From contig JASGFB010000054.1 in NCBI GenBank assembly GCA_047605765.1, forward strand, positions 1 to 28,545: 28,545 nucleotides of DNA, read 5' to 3'. This DNA comes from JBGVSA01 sp047605765 (GTDB lineage: Bacteria > Pseudomonadota > Gammaproteobacteria > Burkholderiales > Rhodocyclaceae). The notes beneath the pieces are model-generated. The model was given only the letters and a program-made list of their open reading frames with translations, was not told the origin of the DNA and made no database searches. The position numbers were made by a program, and so were the translations under genes. Shown one piece after another: positions 16,122 through 23,873 of this stretch (positions are counted from its first letter, which is position 1; each line of letters begins with the position of its first letter).

Positions 16122-16445
16122 TCATTCCTCCTTGTCGTGGCGGGGCTGGGTGTGTTCGAGCTGGGCGATGGCCGAGGCCGCCGCCGGCCAGCCGGCGTAG
16201 AAGGCCAGGTGGGTGATCAGTTCGACCAGTTCGTCGCGGCGCACGCCGTTGTCGACGGCGCGTGCCAGGTGATAGGGCAGTTGTTCGAGTCGGCACAGCG
16301 CCACCAGGGCGGCCACCGTCACCAGACTGCGCTCGCGTGCGGGCAGCGTCGTCCGTGCCCACATGTCGCCGAACAGCACGCGGTCGGTCAGCTCCGCCAG
16401 CTTGGGGGCGGCGTCATGCAGGGTGTGCTTCATCGAGGTCTTCAT
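16122..16445 (-). CDS. Carboxymuconolactone decarboxylase (CMD)/AhpD-like family protein
   Basis: The 107-residue all-helical protein has the CMD pattern: LPARERSLVTVAALVALCRLEQLPYHLARAVDNG, RRDELVELI and THLAFYAGWPAAASA. The CxxC of peroxidase-type AhpD is absent (only CRLE), so a disulfide reductase role is unlikely. Decarboxylase or lactone-related chemistry, or an unknown role, is more likely. GGAG lies six to seven bases before the ATG at 16445. It is first in an operon with a tautomerase and diverges from a LysR gene, a layout typical of small catabolic or stress modules. Confidence 0.9.
   Translation of the reverse strand: MKTSMKHTLHDAAPKLAELTDRVLFGDMWARTTLPARERSLVTVAALVALCRLEQLPYHLARAVDNGVRRDELVELITHLAFYAGWPAAASAIAQLEHTQPRHDKEE
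16126..16133 (-). promoter_or_regulatory. Shine-Dalgarno that fixes the tautomerase start
   Basis: On the minus strand this reads AAGGAGGA. It is 0 bases from the ATG at 16125 and 6 bases from the ATG at 16119. Only the second gives workable spacing and an N-terminal proline. It also lies within the last codons of the CMD-family gene. Confidence 0.8.
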
Positions 16446-16510
16446 GCGGCGCTCCAGGTGCTTGACGGCCCCTACCTTAAGCGCCCAAGATCATTCTGAA
16501 TATCGATATC

Positions 16511-16531
16511 TTGTGGATGAACAGTCCACAA
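16511..16531. promoter_or_regulatory. LysR-type inverted repeat in the divergent intergenic region
   Basis: TTGTGGA - TGAACAG - TCCACAA is an exact 7-7-7 dyad containing the T-N11-A spacing typical of LysR boxes. It lies 14 bp before the lysR ATG and about 65 bp before the CMD gene. A short palindrome, ATATCGATAT (16500-16509), lies beside it on the CMD side. Confidence 0.7.
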
Positions 16532-16545
16532 AAACGGGACTGATC

Positions 16546-17430
16546 ATGCGGCGGGTGAATTTCGACGTGGATGTCCTGCGCGGCTTCGTGGCAGGGGTGG
16601 AGATGGGCAGCTTCGCCCAGGCGGCCGAGCGTCTGGGCCGTTCCACTTCGGCACTCAGCGCGCAATTGAAAAAGCTCGAAGATCAAGCCGGCGTCCCTCT
16701 CGTACGCAAGGCTGGGCGCGGGCTGGCGCTGACGCCGGCGGGCGAGATCCTGCTCAGCTACGCGCGCCGTCTGCTGGCACTCAACGACGAGGCGGCCAGC
16801 GCCGTGCGTGGTGCCGGGCTGGATGGCGTGGTCCGTCTGGGTATGCAGGAAGATTTCGGCGAAGGCATGCTCAGCCATGTGCTCGGCAGTTTTGCGCGTG
16901 CGCATCCGCAGGTGCGCATCGAAGCGCGCGTGGCGCGCAGCGCCGATCTGCTGGCGCTCGTGCAGCGGGAAGAACTCGACCTGACCCTGGCCTGGGACAT
17001 GGGCCACGTCCCCGCCCATGCCGAACGCGTGGCGACCTTGCCGATGCGCTGGATCGGTCCGGCCACCGGGCCCTTGCCGTTGGAGGACGACGCACCGCTG
17101 CCGTTGGTCGCCTTCGACGCCCCCTGCGTGATGCGCAGCGCCGCCATTGCCGCCCTCGATGGCGCGGCGCGCCCGTGGCGGGCAGCCTTCACCAGCCCCA
17201 GCCTGGCCGGCGTGTGGGCGGCGGTGGGGGCCGGCCTTGGCCTGACGGTGCGCACGCCGATCGGCGTGCCGGCCAGCTTGCGCATGGTCGATGGCCTGCC
17301 GCCGTTGCCGCCCATTGGCGTGCTGATGCTCAGCGCGCGCGCACATCCGTCTCCGGCGGTGGCATCGCTGGCGCAGACCATGCGCCAGCACGTCGTCGAC
17401 GTGGCGGCGCGTGCCACCGCGCCCCGTTGA
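16546..17430 (+). CDS. LysR family transcriptional regulator
   Basis: The 294-residue protein has an N-terminal winged HTH: LRGFVAGVEMGSFAQAAERLGRSTSALSAQLKKLEDQAGVPLV, then RKAGRGLALTPAGEILL. An effector-binding domain follows (about 90-290). The start at 16546 (MRRVNFDVDVLRGF) is the usual distance before the HTH. A longer frame runs upstream into the divergent CMD gene and is rejected. The regulator most likely controls the CMD/tautomerase operon and itself through the inverted repeat at 16511-16531. The effector is unknown. The gene converges on hppA with only four bases between stops. Confidence 0.93.
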   Translation: MRRVNFDVDVLRGFVAGVEMGSFAQAAERLGRSTSALSAQLKKLEDQAGVPLVRKAGRGLALTPAGEILLSYARRLLALNDEAASAVRGAGLDGVVRLGMQEDFGEGMLSHVLGSFARAHPQVRIEARVARSADLLALVQREELDLTLAWDMGHVPAHAERVATLPMRWIGPATGPLPLEDDAPLPLVAFDAPCVMRSAAIAALDGAARPWRAAFTSPSLAGVWAAVGAGLGLTVRTPIGVPASLRMVDGLPPLPPIGVLMLSARAHPSPAVASLAQTMRQHVVDVAARATAPR

Positions 17431-17434
17431 GCGA

Positions 17435-19486
17435 TCAGATCAGGGGCACGATCAGCAGCGCCACCAGGTTGATGATCTTGATGAGCGGATTGACCGCCGG
17501 CCCCGCCGTGTCTTTGTAGGGGTCGCCGACGGTGTCGCCGGTGACGGCGGCCTTGTGGGCATCCGACCCCTTGCCGCCATGGTGACCATCCTCGATGTGC
17601 TTCTTGGCGTTGTCCCAGGCGCCGCCGCCGGCCGTCATCGACAAGGCCACGAACAGACCGGTGACGATGGTGCCCATCAGGACGCCGCCGAGTGCCTGCG
17701 GCCCCAACGCGAAGCCCACGATGATCGGCAGCAGCACCGGCAGCAGCGAGGGGATCATCATCTCGTGGATGGCCGCCCGCGTGAGCATGTCGACCGCGCG
17801 TGAATACTCCGGCCGCGCAGTGCCGTCCATGATGCCGGGGATCTCGCGGAACTGGCGCCGCACCTCCATCACCACCGAGCCGGCCGCGCGGCCCACCGCT
17901 TCCATGGCCATGGCGCCGAACAGGTAGGGCACCAGCCCGCCGATGATCAGGCCGATGATGACGAGGTGGTTCGACAGGTCGAACGAGGTGTCGTGGCCGT
18001 TGGCCGCCAGGGCGTGCGTGTAGTCGGCGAACAGCACCAGCGCCGCCAGCCCGGCCGAGCCGATGGCATAACCCTTGGTCACCGCCTTGGTGGTGTTGCC
18101 GACGGCATCGAGCGGGTCGGTAACGGCGCGTACGGTGTCGGGCAGTTCGGCCATCTCGGCAATGCCGCCGGCATTGTCGGTGATGGGCCCGAAGGCATCC
18201 AGCGCCACGATGATGCCGGTCATCGACAGCATGGCCATGGCGGCGATGGCGATGCCGTACAGGCCGGCCAGCGCGTAGGCCACCCAGATCGCCACGCACA
18301 CCGCGATTACCGGGCCGGCGGTGGCCTTCATCGAAATGCCCAGGCCGGCGATGATGTTGGTGGCGTGGCCCGTCTCGGACGCCGCCGCCACCTGGCGCAC
18401 CGGTGCATAGTCGGTACCGGTGTAGTACTCGGTGATCCACACCAGCAGGCCGGTCAGCAGCAGGCCGACCACGCTGGCGCCAAAGATGCGGATGATGGCG
18501 CCGCCCTGGATGCCCAGCAGCGAATTGAGCACATCGTCCGGCACCAGCCAGCGCGTGACGAAGTAAAAGGCCACCACGGCGATCAGGCTGGCGACGATGA
18601 GGCCCCGGTATAGCGCCGCCATGATCTTCTTGCCCGGCACGATGCGCACGAACAGCGCGCCGATGATGCTGGCCACGATCGCTACGCCGCCCAGCGTGAG
18701 TGGATAGACCACGCCGAGCTGCGGCGCATCGGTCAGCGTCAGCGCGCCCAGCAGCATGGCGGCAATGAGCGTGACGGCGTAGGTCTCGAACAGATCGGCG
18801 GCCATGCCGGCGCAGTCGCCCACGTTGTCGCCGACGTTATCGGCGATCACCGCCGGGTTGCGCGGATCGTCTTCCGGAATGCCGGCCTCGACCTTGCCCA
18901 CCAGGTCGGCGCCCACGTCCGCCCCCTTGGTGAAGATGCCGCCACCCAGGCGCGCGAAGATCGAGATCAGCGATGCGCCGAAGGCCAGCCCGATGAGGGG
19001 CTTGAGCACTTGTGACAGCGGCATGTCGGGCGGCGCATTGGTGGACAGCATGAAGTAATAGCCGGTGACGCCGAGCAGGGCCAGGCCGGCCACCAGCATG
19101 CCGGTGATGGCGCCGCCGCGAAAAGCCACGGTGAGCGCTTCGTTGAGGCCCTTCTTGGCTGCTTCGGTGGTACGCACGTTGGCCAGCACCGATACGTTCA
19201 TGCCGATGTAGCCGGCGGCGCCGGACAGCACGGCGCCGAGCGCGAAGCCTATCGCGGTGGGCCAGTCGATGGCGAAACCGATGATGATGAGCAGTACCAG
19301 ACCGACGATGCTGATGGTGATGTACTGCCGATTGAGGTAGGCGGCCGCCCCCACCTGAATGGCCGCCGCGATCTCTCGCATGCGTGGGCTGCCGGTGGGC
19401 AGGCCCAGGATCCAGCGGCTCAGCAGCAAACCATAAAGAACGGCCAGCACAGAGCTGGCAAACGCGATCCAAAGCGGTGCCGACAT
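17435..19486 (-). CDS. hppA: Membrane-bound proton-translocating pyrophosphatase, K+-independent type
   Basis: HppA couples pyrophosphate hydrolysis to proton (or sodium) pumping across the cytoplasmic membrane. The 683-residue protein has about 16 membrane helices. The active-site loops are intact: DVGADLVGKVEAGIPEDDPRN, DNVGDNVGDCAGMAADLFE and the late NAKKHIEDG..GDTVGDPYKDTAGPA. The segment GNTTKA carries Lys where K+-dependent enzymes have Ala, which marks the K+-independent class of H+ pumps. The start at 19486 (MSAPLW) is chosen because GGAGAGAG lies just upstream. It stands alone and opposite an intradiol dioxygenase gene, with 335 bp between their starts. Confidence 0.95.
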   Translation of the reverse strand: MSAPLWIAFASSVLAVLYGLLLSRWILGLPTGSPRMREIAAAIQVGAAAYLNRQYITISIVGLVLLIIIGFAIDWPTAIGFALGAVLSGAAGYIGMNVSVLANVRTTEAAKKGLNEALTVAFRGGAITGMLVAGLALLGVTGYYFMLSTNAPPDMPLSQVLKPLIGLAFGASLISIFARLGGGIFTKGADVGADLVGKVEAGIPEDDPRNPAVIADNVGDNVGDCAGMAADLFETYAVTLIAAMLLGALTLTDAPQLGVVYPLTLGGVAIVASIIGALFVRIVPGKKIMAALYRGLIVASLIAVVAFYFVTRWLVPDDVLNSLLGIQGGAIIRIFGASVVGLLLTGLLVWITEYYTGTDYAPVRQVAAASETGHATNIIAGLGISMKATAGPVIAVCVAIWVAYALAGLYGIAIAAMAMLSMTGIIVALDAFGPITDNAGGIAEMAELPDTVRAVTDPLDAVGNTTKAVTKGYAIGSAGLAALVLFADYTHALAANGHDTSFDLSNHLVIIGLIIGGLVPYLFGAMAMEAVGRAAGSVVMEVRRQFREIPGIMDGTARPEYSRAVDMLTRAAIHEMMIPSLLPVLLPIIVGFALGPQALGGVLMGTIVTGLFVALSMTAGGGAWDNAKKHIEDGHHGGKGSDAHKAAVTGDTVGDPYKDTAGPAVNPLIKIINLVALLIVPLI

Positions 19487-19821
19487 TTCTCTCTCCAGGG
19501 ATAGAACAGCCAAACACGTGTGCTTCTTCGGCGCTCGAATGCGCTCTGTGGTGTCGGCAGGCCATGCCCGGATGACGCCGGGACGGCCGGCCGCGTTCGC
19601 TACGCTAGCATCGGTGCGCGCCGCGCCGCGCTACGGAAAACCCGTAGCCGATATGCGTTAAGGCGCGTGAAGTCTTTGTAAGGGGGCGAAACGCCTTCAT
19701 GGTCTGTCATATCCGCCTGCTTAGAATGAAAACACCCAGGGGCGACGCAGGCATTCACAGAAAGACCAGGCCACCGGGGGGCACACGGGCGCAGCCCGGG
19801 CATACAACAGGGAGTATCACC
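19487..19821. other. Divergent intergenic region, hppA to intradiol dioxygenase
   Basis: The 335 bp hold no convincing gene. A hairpin, GCTACGG - AAAAC - CCGTAGC, lies at 19630-19648. A lone TAGAAT (-10-like) lies at 19722-19727 on the plus strand without a matching -35. An in-frame Met at 19699 would extend the dioxygenase, but the added residues look like translated leader and the ribosome site at 19810-19814 supports the later start. Confidence 0.6.
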
Positions 19822-20706
19822 ATGAGCGATATCGAAGAGCGCCGCGACGCCGATCCGGCTGCGGCGGACACCCCCATGAGCCGGCGCCGTGCCTTCGGCG
19901 TATTCGGCTCGCTGGGCGCGGCAGCCTTGTTCGGCTGTGGCGGTGGCGGGGCGGATGCTTCGACCGGCACGGCCACCGGCGGCAGTTCGTCGGCGGGGGC
20001 ATCGGCCAGCGCCGGCAGCACGTCCAGCGCGGGCAGCAGCGCCGCCTCGAGCGCCTCGGCCAGCGCGGCTTCGTCGGCGGCCGGCAGTTCCGCCGCCAGC
20101 GTGGCATGCACATTGGTGCCGCAGGAGACCGAAGGGCCGTACCCTTTGCTGGCGATCCTGTCCAACAGCGCCATCACGCGGCGCGACATCACCGAAGGCA
20201 AAACCGGTGTGCCGCTCACGCTGACGCTCAAACTGGTGAGCACCGCCCAGAATTGCGCGCCCATCGTCGGTGCGGCGGTGTACATCTGGCATTGCGACAA
20301 GGATGGCGTCTATTCGGGCTACACCAGCCAGACTGGTGGCGTCAGCACGGTGGGACAGATGTTCCTGCGCGGCGTGCAGGTGACGGACGCCAGCGGCGCA
20401 GTCAGCTTCACCACCCTCTATCCCGGCTGGTATGCCGGCCGCATCACGCACATCCACTTCCAGGTGTATCTCAACGACAACCTGCGCGTGACGGCGACGG
20501 CCACCTCGCAACTGGCCTTCCCGCAGGACATCACGCGCGCCGTGTATGCCTCATCGCTCTATGCTGCACGTGGCCAGAACACCTCGGTGACGAGCTTCGC
20601 CGCCGACAACGTGTTCAGCGACGGCACCACCTACCAGATGCTGGAGGTGTCGGGCGACGTCACCGATGGCTATGCCGCCGCGCTGACAGTGGGCATTGCC
20701 GGCTGA
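19822..20706 (+). CDS. Exported intradiol ring-cleavage dioxygenase-like lipoprotein
   Basis: The 294-residue protein has a twin-arginine-type signal (SRRRAFGVFGSLGAAALFGC) whose lipobox LFGC places the lipid on Cys39. A long Ser/Ala/Gly linker (about 45-92) leads to a catechol/protocatechuate 3,4-dioxygenase-like beta domain. Iron ligands expected for the family are present: Y164 (GVYSGY), Y204 (PGWYAG), H210 and H212 (THIHF). ETEGPYPLL and VGAAVYIWHCD are also conserved. Exported relatives are known in bacteria that attack aromatic compounds or lignin-like material, and their natural substrates are poorly defined. GGGAG lies seven bases before the ATG. Tat export fits a protein that folds with iron before secretion. 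The gene is isolated, with no aromatic catabolic genes beside it. Confidence 0.88.
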   Translation: MSDIEERRDADPAAADTPMSRRRAFGVFGSLGAAALFGCGGGGADASTGTATGGSSSAGASASAGSTSSAGSSAASSASASAASSAAGSSAASVACTLVPQETEGPYPLLAILSNSAITRRDITEGKTGVPLTLTLKLVSTAQNCAPIVGAAVYIWHCDKDGVYSGYTSQTGGVSTVGQMFLRGVQVTDASGAVSFTTLYPGWYAGRITHIHFQVYLNDNLRVTATATSQLAFPQDITRAVYASSLYAARGQNTSVTSFAADNVFSDGTTYQMLEVSGDVTDGYAAALTVGIAG

Positions 20707-20798
20707 GGCACGCCACCCGGCGTGTAATCCAAAGCTGATTAACTGATTTGTCTTGGCGCCTGCACAGCGATACGCTCCGGCTCGTGCCGCGCGATCCA

Positions 20799-20819
20799 CG
20801 GCCCGCCCCGTGCGGGCCG
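20799..20819 (+). promoter_or_regulatory. Stem-loop in the metY leader
   Basis: CGGCCCGC - CCCGT - GCGGGCCG is an exact 8-bp stem. A partly competing CCGCC..GGGCGG fold follows at about 20818-20834. It lies 68 bp before the metY start and downstream of a weak promoter (TTGTCT at 20748, TACGCT at 20771). It could be a leader structure that controls metY. It does not match the SAM or SAH riboswitch patterns I know. Confidence 0.35.
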
Positions 20820-20886
20820 CCTCGGGCCGGGCGGTGGCTATTCACACCACTGACCGGGCTGCCTTGGGGCTGCCCAAGGAGACTCC

Positions 20887-22158
20887 GTGAAATTCGAAAC
20901 CCTTGCCATCCATGCGGGCTACAGCCCCGATCCCACCACTCATGCGGTGGCCGTGCCGCTGTACCAGACGGTGGCCTACGCCTTCGACGATACGCAGCAT
21001 GGTGCCGATCTGTTCGACCTCAAGGTGCCGGGCAACATCTATACGCGCATCATGAATCCCACGCAGGACGTGCTGGAAAAGCGCATCGCCGCGCTCGAGG
21101 GCGGCATCGCGGCGCTGGCGGTGGCGTCCGGCGCGGCGGCCATCACCTATGCCATCCAGACCATCTGCGAAGCGGGTGACAATTTCGTCTCGGCGGCCAC
21201 TCTGTACGGGGGCACCTACAACCTGTTCGCCCACACGCTGCCGCAACTGGGCATCGAGGCGCGCTTTGCCGATTACCGCGATCCCAAGGCGTTCGAAGCA
21301 CTGATCGACGCACGCACCAAGGCCATCTTCTGCGAATCGATCGGCAACCCGCTGGGCAACATCACCGACTTCGCGGCCCTTGCCGAGCTGGCTCATCGTC
21401 ACGGCCTGCCGCTGATCGTCGACAACACCGTGCCCAGCCCCTACCTGTGCCGGCCCATCGAGCACGGTGCCGACATCGTCGTGCAATCGCTCACCAAGTA
21501 CCTGGGCGGTCACGGCACCTCGCTGGGCGGCGCCATCATCGATTCGGGCAAGTTCCCGTGGGCCGAGCACAAGACGCGCTTCGCACGCTTGAACGAGCCG
21601 GACGTGTCCTATCACGGCGTCATCTATACCGAGGCGCTGGGGCCGGCCGCCTACATCGGCCGCGCGCGCGTGGTGCCGCTTCGCAACATGGGCGCAGCCA
21701 TCAGCCCGTTCAACGCCTTCCAGATCCTGCAGGGCATCGAGACAGTGGCGCTGCGCATGGACCGCATCTGCGACAACGCCGTGCGCGTGGCCAAGTTCGT
21801 GCAGGGCCACGAGAAGGTCAGCTGGGTCAATTACGCCGGTCTGCCGGACCACCCCGACCACGGTCTGGTGCAGCGCTACCTGGGCGGGCGCGCCTCGGGC
21901 ATCCTGAGCTTCGGCATCAAGGGTGGGCGTGAGGCCGGTGCGCGCTTCCAGGACGCGCTCAAGCTCGTTACGCGGCTGGTGAACATCGGCGACTGCAAGT
22001 CGCTGGCCTGCCATCCGGCGTCGACCACTCACCGCCAGTTGTCGCCGGCAGAGCTGGCCAAGGCGGGTGTGTCGGAAGACATGGTGCGTCTGTCGATCGG
22101 CATCGAACACATCGACGACATCCTCGAAGACGTCGCGCAGGCGTTGGCGGCGGCCTGA
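20887..22158 (+). CDS. metY: O-acetylhomoserine sulfhydrylase (aminocarboxypropyltransferase)
   Basis: MetY makes homocysteine from O-acetylhomoserine and sulfide, a PLP-dependent step in methionine synthesis. The 423 residues are typical of the MetY/Cys25 branch. KFETLAIHAGYSPDPTT, VPLYQTVAYAF, YTRIMNPTQDVLEKRIAALEGG, GNPLGNI, VDNTVPSPYLCRP and PLP lysine K204 in SLTKYLGGHGT are all present. Translation starts at a GTG with AAGGAG four bases upstream, matching the family N-terminus. A GC-rich hairpin leader precedes it. A stem without U-tract (GGCGCGGC / GCCGCGCC, 22169-22196) follows the stop. The PEBP gene downstream has its own ribosome site 158 bp away. Confidence 0.95.
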   Translation: MKFETLAIHAGYSPDPTTHAVAVPLYQTVAYAFDDTQHGADLFDLKVPGNIYTRIMNPTQDVLEKRIAALEGGIAALAVASGAAAITYAIQTICEAGDNFVSAATLYGGTYNLFAHTLPQLGIEARFADYRDPKAFEALIDARTKAIFCESIGNPLGNITDFAALAELAHRHGLPLIVDNTVPSPYLCRPIEHGADIVVQSLTKYLGGHGTSLGGAIIDSGKFPWAEHKTRFARLNEPDVSYHGVIYTEALGPAAYIGRARVVPLRNMGAAISPFNAFQILQGIETVALRMDRICDNAVRVAKFVQGHEKVSWVNYAGLPDHPDHGLVQRYLGGRASGILSFGIKGGREAGARFQDALKLVTRLVNIGDCKSLACHPASTTHRQLSPAELAKAGVSEDMVRLSIGIEHIDDILEDVAQALAAA

Positions 22159-22316
22159 TCGTCGGCCAGGCGCGGCGCCCGCCGGGGTGCCGCGCCGTGG
22201 CCTGGACGAGGCCGGGGTTTACGGCGGGCGGGCAGGGGGGCTAACGTCGACCCTGATCCGCTTTCGTCATCGCGGTGGCTCGATGAGCCGTACCGCGTCC
22301 CCCACAGGAGCCCGTC

Positions 22317-22943
22317 ATGCAATTGACCAGCCATTCGATCGCGGCCGGCACGCGCATCCCCGCGCGCTACGCCGCCGGCAAGCCCGATGCCAGCAGCATC
22401 GTTACTTTCTCCGACAACATCAATCCGCACCTGGCCTGGCGCGATGCGCCGGCCGGCACGCGTTCGTTTGCGCTCATCGTGCACGACCCCGACGTGCCCA
22501 GCCGTGGCGACGACGTCAACAAGCCTGATCGCGAAGTGCCGCCCGACCTGCCGCGCGTCGATTTCTTCCATTGGGTGTTGGTCGACTTGCCGGCCGATCT
22601 GACCGAGATCCGTGAAGGCGAATTCAGCGATGGCGTCGTGCCGCATGGCAAGCCGGGCCCGAATGCGCTGTACGGCGCGCGCCATGGCGTCAACGACTAC
22701 ACCGGCTGGTTCGCGGGCGATCCGGCCATGGCGGGGGATTACTACGGCTATGACGGCCCGTTCCCGCCGTTCAATGATTCGCTGGAACACCACTATCACT
22801 TCACGGTGTACGCGCTCGACATCGAGCGCCTGCCGCTGGAAGGCCGCTTCACCGGCCAGCAGGCGCGCGATGCGCTCAAGGCGCACGTGTTGGCGCAGGC
22901 CAGCGTCGTCGGTACGTATTCGTTGAACAAACGCCTGGGCTGA
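22317..22943 (+). CDS. YbhB/YbcL-like phosphatidylethanolamine-binding family protein
   Basis: The 208-residue PEBP-fold protein shows the YbhB pattern: NINPHLAWRDAPAGTRSFALIVHDPDVPS, FFHWVLVDLP, YGYDGPFPPFNDSLEHHYHFTVYALDIERLPL and a C-terminal helix ending VGTYSLNKRLG. Bacterial members are cytoplasmic and bind small ligands, but their physiological role is unsettled. AGGAG lies seven bases before the ATG. The gene sits between metY and a strong terminator. It could be cotranscribed with metY, or not, given the hairpin between them. Confidence 0.9.
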   Translation: MQLTSHSIAAGTRIPARYAAGKPDASSIVTFSDNINPHLAWRDAPAGTRSFALIVHDPDVPSRGDDVNKPDREVPPDLPRVDFFHWVLVDLPADLTEIREGEFSDGVVPHGKPGPNALYGARHGVNDYTGWFAGDPAMAGDYYGYDGPFPPFNDSLEHHYHFTVYALDIERLPLEGRFTGQQARDALKAHVLAQASVVGTYSLNKRLG

Positions 22944-22973
22944 TCGAGGGGCCATGCCCCGACCCTGCGTGAC

Positions 22974-22999
22974 AAGGCGCCCGCTGGGCGCCTTTTTTT
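22974..22999 (+). terminator. Rho-independent terminator after the PEBP gene
   Basis: An AAGGCGCCC / GGGCGCCTT stem with loop GCT is followed by a run of seven T. It also faces the end of the leftward DUF937-like gene. Confidence 0.92.
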
Positions 23000-23015
23000 G
23001 TGCCGTGGTGGCGTG

Positions 23016-23672
23016 CTAGAACGTGAAGGGGCCATGGTAGTGGCGCATGACGGCGATGGCCAGGACGATGCCGGCCACAAGCAGGGCCCACCTGAAGCGG
23101 GTGCGTCGGCGCATGGCCCGCTCGGTGCTGGCATGGGTGGCCGTTCGTCGCCAGGCTGCCAGCAGGGAGGTCGGCATGTAGTGCGCCACCATGTCGCGCT
23201 CGGCGCGGATGGCGGCCAGGATCTGCGCCAGGGTGCGTTCTTCATAGGCCATGCGGCAGGCCAGGTAGGCCATCAGTACCAAGGTGCCCTGGCGGACCAG
23301 CGCGCTGGCTGCTGCCGGATCGATCGCCAGTTGTTCCGCCAGGGCCATCGGCAGGGCGTCGTTGTCTTCCCCAAACAGATGGCCCAGCACCTGCGGCGGA
23401 ATGACATCCAGCGGCGAGCCGTCGGCGTCGCCGGATGGCTGGGCGACCTGGATCGCTGCGCTCAGACCACCCAGCGCTTCGATGCGCGTGGTGGCCTCGA
23501 CCAGTGCCGCCGCAGGTGCGCCTTCCGCTTCGTGCGCGAGGGCGTACAGCAGGCTGGCCATGGCCTGGCGGATGCCGCTGTCGACCTTGTCGGGCGCGAT
23601 GCCCCAGTGCTCTCCCATCTCTTGGCAAGCGCCTTCGCCGATCAGAATGAGAGCGGTGTTCCAGATATCCAA
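23016..23672 (-). CDS. DUF937-like protein with a C-terminal membrane anchor
   Basis: The 218-residue protein (from a TTG start) begins LDIWNTALILIGEG. It contains SLLYALAHEAEGAPAAALVEA, VLGHLFGEDNDALPMALAEQLAIDPAAASALVRQGTLVLMAYLACR and a single C-terminal membrane helix (ALLVAGIVLAIAVM). This alternation of small-residue helices resembles DUF937 proteins, which are of unknown function. The TTG at 23672 is preferred because GGGGGA lies seven bases upstream. An ATG at 23720 is the alternative, but it has no ribosome site and adds proline-rich residues. It lies upstream-convergent to the PEBP gene. Function is not assigned. Confidence 0.7.
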   Translation of the reverse strand: MDIWNTALILIGEGACQEMGEHWGIAPDKVDSGIRQAMASLLYALAHEAEGAPAAALVEATTRIEALGGLSAAIQVAQPSGDADGSPLDVIPPQVLGHLFGEDNDALPMALAEQLAIDPAAASALVRQGTLVLMAYLACRMAYEERTLAQILAAIRAERDMVAHYMPTSLLAAWRRTATHASTERAMRRRTRFRWALLVAGIVLAIAVMRHYHGPFTF

Positions 23673-23803
23673 TTGGCATTCCCCCGCAGGGTGCGCCGGC
23701 GTACGGCGCGGGCCCGGCATGACACGATCAGGGGCGGGAGGCTAGAAGGGCGACGCGATCCGATGGTTGATCGCTGGCAATGGAGCGGACGGGTGGGCGT
23801 GGA

Positions 23804-23826
23804 AAGGGCGGTTTCCGACCGCCCTT
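23804..23826 (-). terminator. Terminator-like hairpin after srkA
   Basis: A 9-bp stem, AAGGGCGGT / ACCGCCCTT with a 5-base loop, lies about 50 bp past the srkA stop. On the minus strand only three or so T follow, so it may be weak. Confidence 0.55.
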
Positions 23827-23873
23827 GTGTCGCGTTCAGGGTGAGCGGCCGGAGGTTTCGCTCACGGTGTTGC

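Noticed and set aside
16758..18440. Minus-strand frame running from within hppA through lysR
   Set aside because: It is out of frame with hppA and antisense to lysR, and of low-complexity His/Arg composition.
19600..20511. Minus-strand open frame opposite the intradiol dioxygenase
   Set aside because: The plus strand carries the signal peptide, lipobox and all four iron ligands.
22169..22213. Two GC-rich hairpins between metY and the PEBP gene as a terminator
   Set aside because: No U-tract follows either stem, so I do not call a terminator.
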